From the NCBI GenBank assembly GCA_004794785.1, contig SJOL01009490.1, positions 290,296-354,295 of the forward strand: a stretch of DNA of 64,000 nt. The letters are read 5' to 3'. Position numbers and translations under genes: made by a program. This document shows positions 57,900 to 64,000 of this stretch, piece by piece (position 1 is the first letter of the stretch; the number at the start of each line of letters is the position of its first letter). The notes below the pieces were generated by a model that was given only the letters and a program-made list of their open reading frames with translations, had not been told where the DNA came from and did no database searches. This DNA comes from Opisthorchis felineus (taxonomy: Eukaryota; Platyhelminthes; Trematoda; Opisthorchiida; Opisthorchiidae).

Positions 57900-57929
57900 C
57901 TGCAAGTGGAGTAGTGGCAACGGGCTTAC

Positions 57930-57990
57930 CTCGAATGTCAGTTAACTGGATTTCAAAACACAGCATGACCAGAAAGGCATTGCTGACGAG
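57930..57990 (-). CDS. candidate 61-bp exon, unidentified minus-strand gene (e2)
   Basis: On the minus strand the acceptor TTCCCTCTTGTTAAAG precedes LVSNAFLVMLCFEIQLTDIR and a GTAAGC donor. The hydrophobic NAFLVMLCF part could be buried or membrane-associated. It ends with one base that fits e3. Confidence 0.42.
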
Positions 57991-59149
57991 CTTTAACAAG
58001 AGGGAACCTCAAGTCCAGTGCTACCCTTCTTTGGTACAAACTCGCTAACACAACGGCCTCTGGAACACTGTTAGAACCAGTAGAATGTGAATGTAAATAG
58101 TACGGAGGCAAAACCACCAACAAGCAACTCTGAATTTTCTCAAATCCATCTCGATCAGGTTAGGGTAGGAAAAGGCCAAATCTTTTAAAAGCTAGGTATA
58201 ATTCCACGAGCTTTTACTTTGCCACAAGATGAGCCACTTTAAGCAAGTTCAATGTAGCAGAAGTTCTCGCACTTGGTATTGCAATGTTTCAAAGACGTTT
58301 AGCGTCGGGACATCAAGAATGAATTTTCTTTCTGAAGGCAACTCTGCACAAAAGAATACTCTCGGTTTGTTCTAGCAGTATTCGTCGAAAAAGGAAAGTT
58401 TTACACTTTTCAATCAATGGACATAAAGTGTGCAGTCAGCGGTCTTAAATAGACTCACTGCAATGATAAATTACCAATTGATTAAAGTTTTCCCACGGAG
58501 TGACTTGTTTAAATTATCCGAAAGCTTAGATGGATAATCGATGAACAACAATTTACAAATGATATGCTATTTCATTGAACACCTCGAAGTACGTAGGAAA
58601 TATGAGAATGAATGACAAAAATAATGCAAAATAGTTACGCAAATCTATCACTTTTGTTGTGAGAGCAGTTTTTCAGTGTTTAAATACATTCTTACAAATG
58701 ATAAATAATTTTTCCACGGTTTACAGGAAAAACCTTTTTGATACGTCTCGGCGCTCAGTCTGGCGGATGGATTGGAGTGGTGTCGAAGCAGACTCTTGTC
58801 CGAATTGCGGTAGGCGAGTTAAGGTTTAAAATCTTGGTGTCCAACGTAATCATGCGCTGCGATGATAAGTGAGTACCTAGCCACTTAGACTGCGTCTAGA
58901 GGTAGGCCAAGCACGTTTACACTTTATTTTTAATATGGCTAAAAGTCTATGGTGTTTAAGCTGAACAGTTGCTCTCTTTGCAAAAGAGTATTGGATTAGG
59001 AAAGAATGAAAAGATGAAAAATGAAATTTCTTGTAGAAAGTCTGCACCGCTAGGAAAAATAAGCATCTCCTGAGTCGCATAGTAAATGCTTATCAACAAA
59101 ATTGGCCGTGCTTTTGAGACTTGCCCGAAGAAACGTCCGAATATCTTAC

Positions 59150-59357
59150 TTGTAAGCTTCGTACAATAGCTTTTTGGGGGCACGAGAAGGACGTTCATAA
59201 TCTCCACGATCCTTGTAGAAATGTTGACAGCCTGATGCACATGGAAGTAGAAGTAACCGACGGCAGTTGTGCCGCAAGATGTTGTGTTGATAATATCATC
59301 GACGCAGATTGCAGGTATGTGGTGCGAGAGATCGTTTTGTTTCAGCCAGGCTTTTAC
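59150..59357 (-). CDS. candidate 208-bp exon, unidentified minus-strand gene (e1)
   Basis: On the minus strand the acceptor AGTATACACCTTTTTCAG precedes 69 open codons and a GTAAGA donor. The peptide includes VKAWLKQNDLSHHIPAICVD, DIINTTSCGTTAVGYFYFHV and HQAVNISTRIVEIMNVLLVP, with two N-glycosylation sequons (NTT and NIS). Splice signals and composition are convincing; the protein is not recognised. Exons further upstream were not found. Confidence 0.5.
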
Positions 59358-61859
59358 CTGAAAAAGGTGTATACTTGTTTCATATCGTTTGTAAACAAAC
59401 CAGACATCTGACGTCATGTATAAAAATATTGGCATCGGTATAGCTTTGCGTAAACTGGGCGGTCACATCGCAAGCAGTTTGATGTGATTGGACATTGGTA
59501 CAGTTAATTCTTCTTGATCTCACGGTACCTGTAGCGATTAGGAAACTTTGGTGCCAATTTCTGCGGAATTACAGTTCGCCTGGTGTTCAAGGACAAAAGT
59601 GCAGAACGGAATTTACCCAGAAACAAAGAAGGCAGAGTACAACTCTACCAATTACCAAGGATGTATTCCGCACTAAACTGTCATCCTGCAGTGGCTTATA
59701 TACCTCGCATAGATGGAGCGGTTTCAAACTTAAAAATTATTGTTACACTCTACTGTCAGGGCAAGCGTTTCCACCAGGTTTTTACACACTTAAAGACAAG
59801 GTGTCAGGAGTCAGCCGTTGAATTCTTGGGATCAATATTTAGGTGAGGCAGTCCATCAAGCATTCTTATGAGGCAGGAACAAGTGGATTGCAGGCGTAAG
59901 GGAATAGTGGCATAGGACACACTTCAGTTTCTAAGACAGAACCATTGGGTATTGATGCCTCTGGAGCTATCGCATTTGATTATCTATCAACCAGGAGTTG
60001 TAGTTAACACGGAACCACAGTGGGGGAAATTATGCAAGTTGAATAGTCCATTAGACTACCATCGATTTGTCATATGAAACTGTATATATGATCAATTCCT
60101 CTGAACAGATATTTTCCACAGAATGGACAACTCCTACAAGACTACACACGTGGTCCCACATTATGGTGTGGGTGACACCATAATGTTAACGGTTTATGGT
60201 CTCTAGGAGACCTCATCCTAATCGGGGAAGTCGCTTCCATTGAACAGATAACCACTGCCGCAGTTTTGGTATGTTGACTGATTTGGTCGGCGCAAACTCG
60301 GTTTCGCCTAGCCACATGGTACAAATTGCGAGGGATCCATTGCAAACTCACATATTCGGCGGCTGTTGAATTGTTCCATTGAGTGGATGCATTTATTTTG
60401 GGCAGTGGAAACTGATATTTTAGACCTGCATGTAAAAGGAGAATCAGCGCGTTAGCTTATGTGCGGCAAAAAGGCGGTGCACACCGAAACCTCCTGGAAA
60501 ACCGCGAGAATTTCTATCCATGAACAGTAAACTGAACAACAGTAACAACGACAAGACATTTTCAGAAAACCTGTCATGCCATGAACGCGAGTTTAATACC
60601 GGATGGCCTCGAAATGTACTGTTCTGCAACTCGGACGTGTAGGCTTCATAGCTGGTTAATGGTAATTTTTCGCCAGTTATGCATCGTGTCACACAACTTT
60701 GTTCTATTCAACTCCCAACTCAGAACCTTTGAAACATTGGCGAAGCAGTCTTTGCGATGCTTTATAATTACTCAGGGTACCTGAACGATAACATGCTTCC
60801 AGGATTCTGCTAACAGTGATCATAAGACTTAACCCAGCTGCATCCAGACAAACAGCATCATCAGATATATTTCGCCTCATCACTAATAACATACCGATGC
60901 TGCGTTTCCAGCCCGTAGTGAGGGCAAATTGTCCACTGTGTTCCTAGCAAACCAGCAACCACATACATTCAAGCCCGAATTTTAGATGACAAGATTTTGC
61001 GACACGTTCCTCTATGGGAAGCTCATTTCGAGTAAAGAGTAATGTTTTGCTCATGTTTGCCGTTAAATAATTCACAACAACTCAAACGAGAACGTTGCCT
61101 TTGGTTTGCTAAATCATTTGGGATAATAGCTTGTTTAGGTCTTGTGTTCTTTTATTCTCATTAAGGAGACTTCGTTTGAGAAGCTCACATTACTGATACA
61201 GTGACCAGAAGAAGTAAAAACTCTCATTGATGTTACATATATTTAGGGGCCACCACATAGCGGAGGATGTCCAAATACAACCGTCTACTAGACGCCTCTT
61301 GATTCCAGTCAAATCTCAAGGATTAAGATAACATAACTCTGATGTTTTTTGTATAATACGTAAAAAAATAAAATTCAGAAAATTGACTTTCAGGAGAAAT
61401 CACATGAAATTACTTGTTCTTGTTGTGTTACTCGTTAAATGTACGAAGTATGAGCATCTATACGCCCAGATAAATGACTCTACTACCAGGTGTACTGTGA
61501 AAAATTGGGGGACATGGTATTACCTTCATCAGCGAACCTGAAACTCTCCTTATTGTAGTGTGTTTTTGTCTGTCAGTCCATTTGGACTAGAAATCTACAT
61601 CAAATTCCACTTTAGGGCATTTTTGTATAAGAAGGAGAGGAAGCGGCAGGTGATCAACAAATAGAGCACAAAACTGAGAGCGAATCATGCAGGATCTTTA
61701 TGACGAAAACTGTTTGCTTCACGACATGTTATTTTCCATGGTTGTGTAACAGCAGGAAACAATAATCAACAGACCCGAAATTTACATTCTCCTTAGAGCC
61801 ATAATTTATGCATCAAATATCCTCGCAGGTTGGGATTTTGAAAAGGACACGACGGTAAA
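59358..61859. other. no supportable gene
   Basis: A minus-strand frame near 60560-60500 (YCSWIEILAVFQE after a TGTTGTTCAG acceptor) could be another exon of the unidentified gene, but its donor is poor. Otherwise nothing. Confidence 0.3.
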
Positions 61860-62870
61860 TACGTGCCTTTACGTCAGCATGATTGTATGCTAATATCGAA
61901 TAGCTCCAAAACAGGTGGTCTCCTGACTACCTCCAGCCGACTCTATCCCTCCATTCACTGCACTTTGAAACAGAATGTATTTAATTTCTTGGACGTTAAA
62001 TTAGTCCAATTTCCACGGGTTCAAGGAAGATATCTTTTTACAGAAAGCCCAGGTGAATAGAACAGTACCAAACCTCCATTGGGAGGCAAAAATGAACCTT
62101 GATTTACACTTCAAAAAAAAACGGCCGAGGCGATTTTGCTCTGCGTATACACTGCACACTGAACTGAAGCACATTGCTGACGTGCTCTGGACCAACGGTT
62201 ATCCACAGGGAATTTCAGCCACAAATGTGTCCGAACGTTCTATGGCATAGTCTGTCTTGTAAAGACTGCAATCCAGTTGAGTCTGCCCCATAAAAACGAT
62301 CCGTTGGCAGACACGGGCAGTCGTCGCCTGCTTCAATCCTTACATAACAAGTTTTCGACCGCAAGCCCATGGTCTTGGTTTACAACGACCAGTTTGTTCA
62401 ACGTAAAACTCTAACACAAGGTACGAGTCCTCACCCAGAATGTGGATGCGTATTATCTCTTCTGCTGTTGTTCAGTGGAATAGTTTGGCCCACAACACGA
62501 CAATATGCTAAGAGAAAACACGAGCGTCTCTCTCTCTACATTCAACGGTTCAGCCAAAATCTTAATCGGGTCTCACAAAATTGACAACAGTTACATGATC
62601 AACCCAAACGAGTTGTTACATGTCAGCTATCGGTTATACAATAGACTGCCAACATCAGTCAAACTGCGAAACAGTAGCAATACGTTTGCAAAATCCGGTT
62701 TATTGGAAAATCGTGTTTATTTTGCTGAGATTCATCGGACAGCATTCAGGAAGCCGACTCACGAGCGTAGAATGTGTAGGTCTATCACTACCACTGAAAC
62801 GAACCTCGAGACATAGGAAAGAGCCAGGCAAACGTCCAAATTCAGTAAGTACCGATGAATAGAGGATTAT
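61860..62870 (+). mobile_element. Penelope-like element remnant (RT end and GIY-YIG)
   Basis: Plus-strand frames in order: LYPSIHCTLKQNVFNFLDVK (the RT end, compare YHPSI.FT.E...FLDV in Penelope-like elements), RRFCSAYTLHTELKHIADVL followed by WTNGYPQG (compare CS...L..EL..I...L..NGYP), QLSLPHKNDPLADTGSRRLL, then MINPNELLHVSYRLYNRLPT and VAIRLQNPVYWK of the GIY-YIG end. Frames shift between blocks and the GIY-YIG catalytic Y/G residues are not visible, so it is dead. Confidence 0.65.
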
Positions 62871-64000
62871 AAAACCGACAAGCGTCCTAAACAGTATAAA
62901 ATCGATTTTAGTTGGAGTGTTTAATTAGGCTGACATAATGATGATAAATGGGACGAAAAATGTATGTGAGAGGAGCAATGTTGGGGATGGAAGACAAACG
63001 GTAAGTAAAAAGAAAGTGAAACATCGGCGGCAGAGTAAAGCATTTCTATCGGTAGCCGAAAGAACATGAGTATGATATTATCTGTCACTCACTTTGGAAA
63101 CTGCATGAACCTGTCTTGTTGTAGCACTGTGAATTCATTTCTGTGTGAGAGATGACGGATAAAAAGTGTGTTTTATACTTGGTCCGAAACAAACTACCAA
63201 ATTCTTGACCTATGTTTGTGTGAATTCACAATTATATCAGTGACCTTGGGACACCATCTGTACTTTCCAAAAGAACGGAGGCTTGATGGAATAAGTTGAA
63301 CGTACCAAACAGAAAAAATTATTGGCTACAGATATATGTCATGTTAAATGAACACAACGAGTTTCTTCGACCACAGCTGGTTTGCTGTCGTGATCAGAAA
63401 AACAGAGGAACATAAAAAACCGACCAAAAGTAGCATGTGTCCCATGGGCTTCACATAATACTGCAGAATTAAATTTCTGGCAGCGTCGCCCAAACGTAAC
63501 GTCCAGAAGAAAAGCATAGGCTTTACTGCTTAATTGATTTCAGTTTGAGCAGTTGAACCGATGCTAAGTGAATTACGGTAAATTAAAAGAATTGCAGTAA
63601 TTTTTCTTGGGCTTAGTCGATGTAAAACCAAATAAGTGCTCTCCGAGGCGTCTAAAATAAGTGTATATTTGTTGTATATTTGTGGGCACATACAAAGTTT
63701 TGCCCTGGGCGCAGAACCAGTCCAAGTGTTTGCGTTAGACAGCAACACTGGTGGCCGGTAATTGAGCCCTAACCTCAAGGTTGGCATGCGGTAACAAGGG
63801 GTAAGTTACCAAACTTCCCGATATAACATCCAGGAAAAGAATGAGTTGTCGAGTAATAATTGTTCAGGAAAGTGCTTATCCGACTAAACCAGCCTACTCT
63901 TTGTGACCTGATATGCACTTGCACAATGGAAAATGAGGCTTTTATAGTCCGCAAAGATAATATGGAATTAAACGATATTTACTGGGGAGTCGTACGCTCC
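62871..64000. other. no supportable gene
   Basis: AT-rich; open frames are short and without motifs. Confidence 0.4.

Noticed and set aside
59121..59411. plus-strand open frame opposite exon e1
   Set aside because: It is the shadow of the better-supported minus-strand exon and has no motif.
58956..59435. 159-codon minus-strand frame taken as one gene
   Set aside because: Only 59357-59150 looks coding and it has clear splice signals; the remainder is Phe/Ile/Ser-rich read-through of intron. I list the exon only.
1..64000. CRISPR arrays, operons or bacterial genes
   Set aside because: No regularly spaced repeats and no ribosome-binding-site gene clusters; the content is eukaryotic.

Overview
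The window is eukaryotic, most likely from a digenean trematode (fluke). Genes are split by introns, stretches that translate well end at AG/GT splice sites, coding density is very low, and the repeats are typical of flukes: RTE-type LINEs, a tRNA-derived SINE with a GGTTCGAACC B box, a CsRn1-like Ty3/gypsy element, a BEL/Pao element, a Penelope-like relic and a MULE-like relic. The genus is an inference; an opisthorchiid or a related plagiorchiid fits best.

Layout. 1-14 kb: mostly empty, with one clear exon of a PP1-type phosphatase catalytic subunit (+ strand, 5303-5589), a short fold-back repeat family, and weaker candidate exons on both strands. 14.6-22.3 kb: a heparan sulfate 6-O-sulfotransferase (HS6ST) on the minus strand. 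Its three coding exons (22249-21849, 21658-21554, 15558-14640) join in phase to 474 codons plus a stop. The 6 kb second intron holds a tRNA-SINE with an 11-bp target-site duplication (TSD), and an old RTE copy split by a full-length 4.1 kb RTE LINE that has its own 11-bp TSD.

22.5-31 kb: a graveyard of RTE fragments on both strands, an unrecognised frameshifted coding-like stretch and a MULE transposase relic. 31.0-35.6 kb: a BEL/Pao retrotransposon with two 400-bp LTRs. Its reverse transcriptase core is deleted and replaced downstream by an in-frame segment that does not look like BEL/Pao; a tRNA-like sequence lies antisense inside gag. 35.7-40.7 kb: a second SINE, an RTE fragment and a decayed CsRn1-like Ty3/gypsy element between its LTRs. 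40.7-48.4 kb: an RTE endonuclease fragment and a purine-rich stretch I could not assign.

49-60 kb: eight candidate exons of an unidentified minus-strand gene, several of them phase-compatible, including an 11-cysteine exon; a Ty3/gypsy reverse transcriptase relic lies inside it. 61.9-62.9 kb: a Penelope-like element remnant. Apart from HS6ST and PP1, host-gene calls rest on open frames between splice signals and have no homology support.
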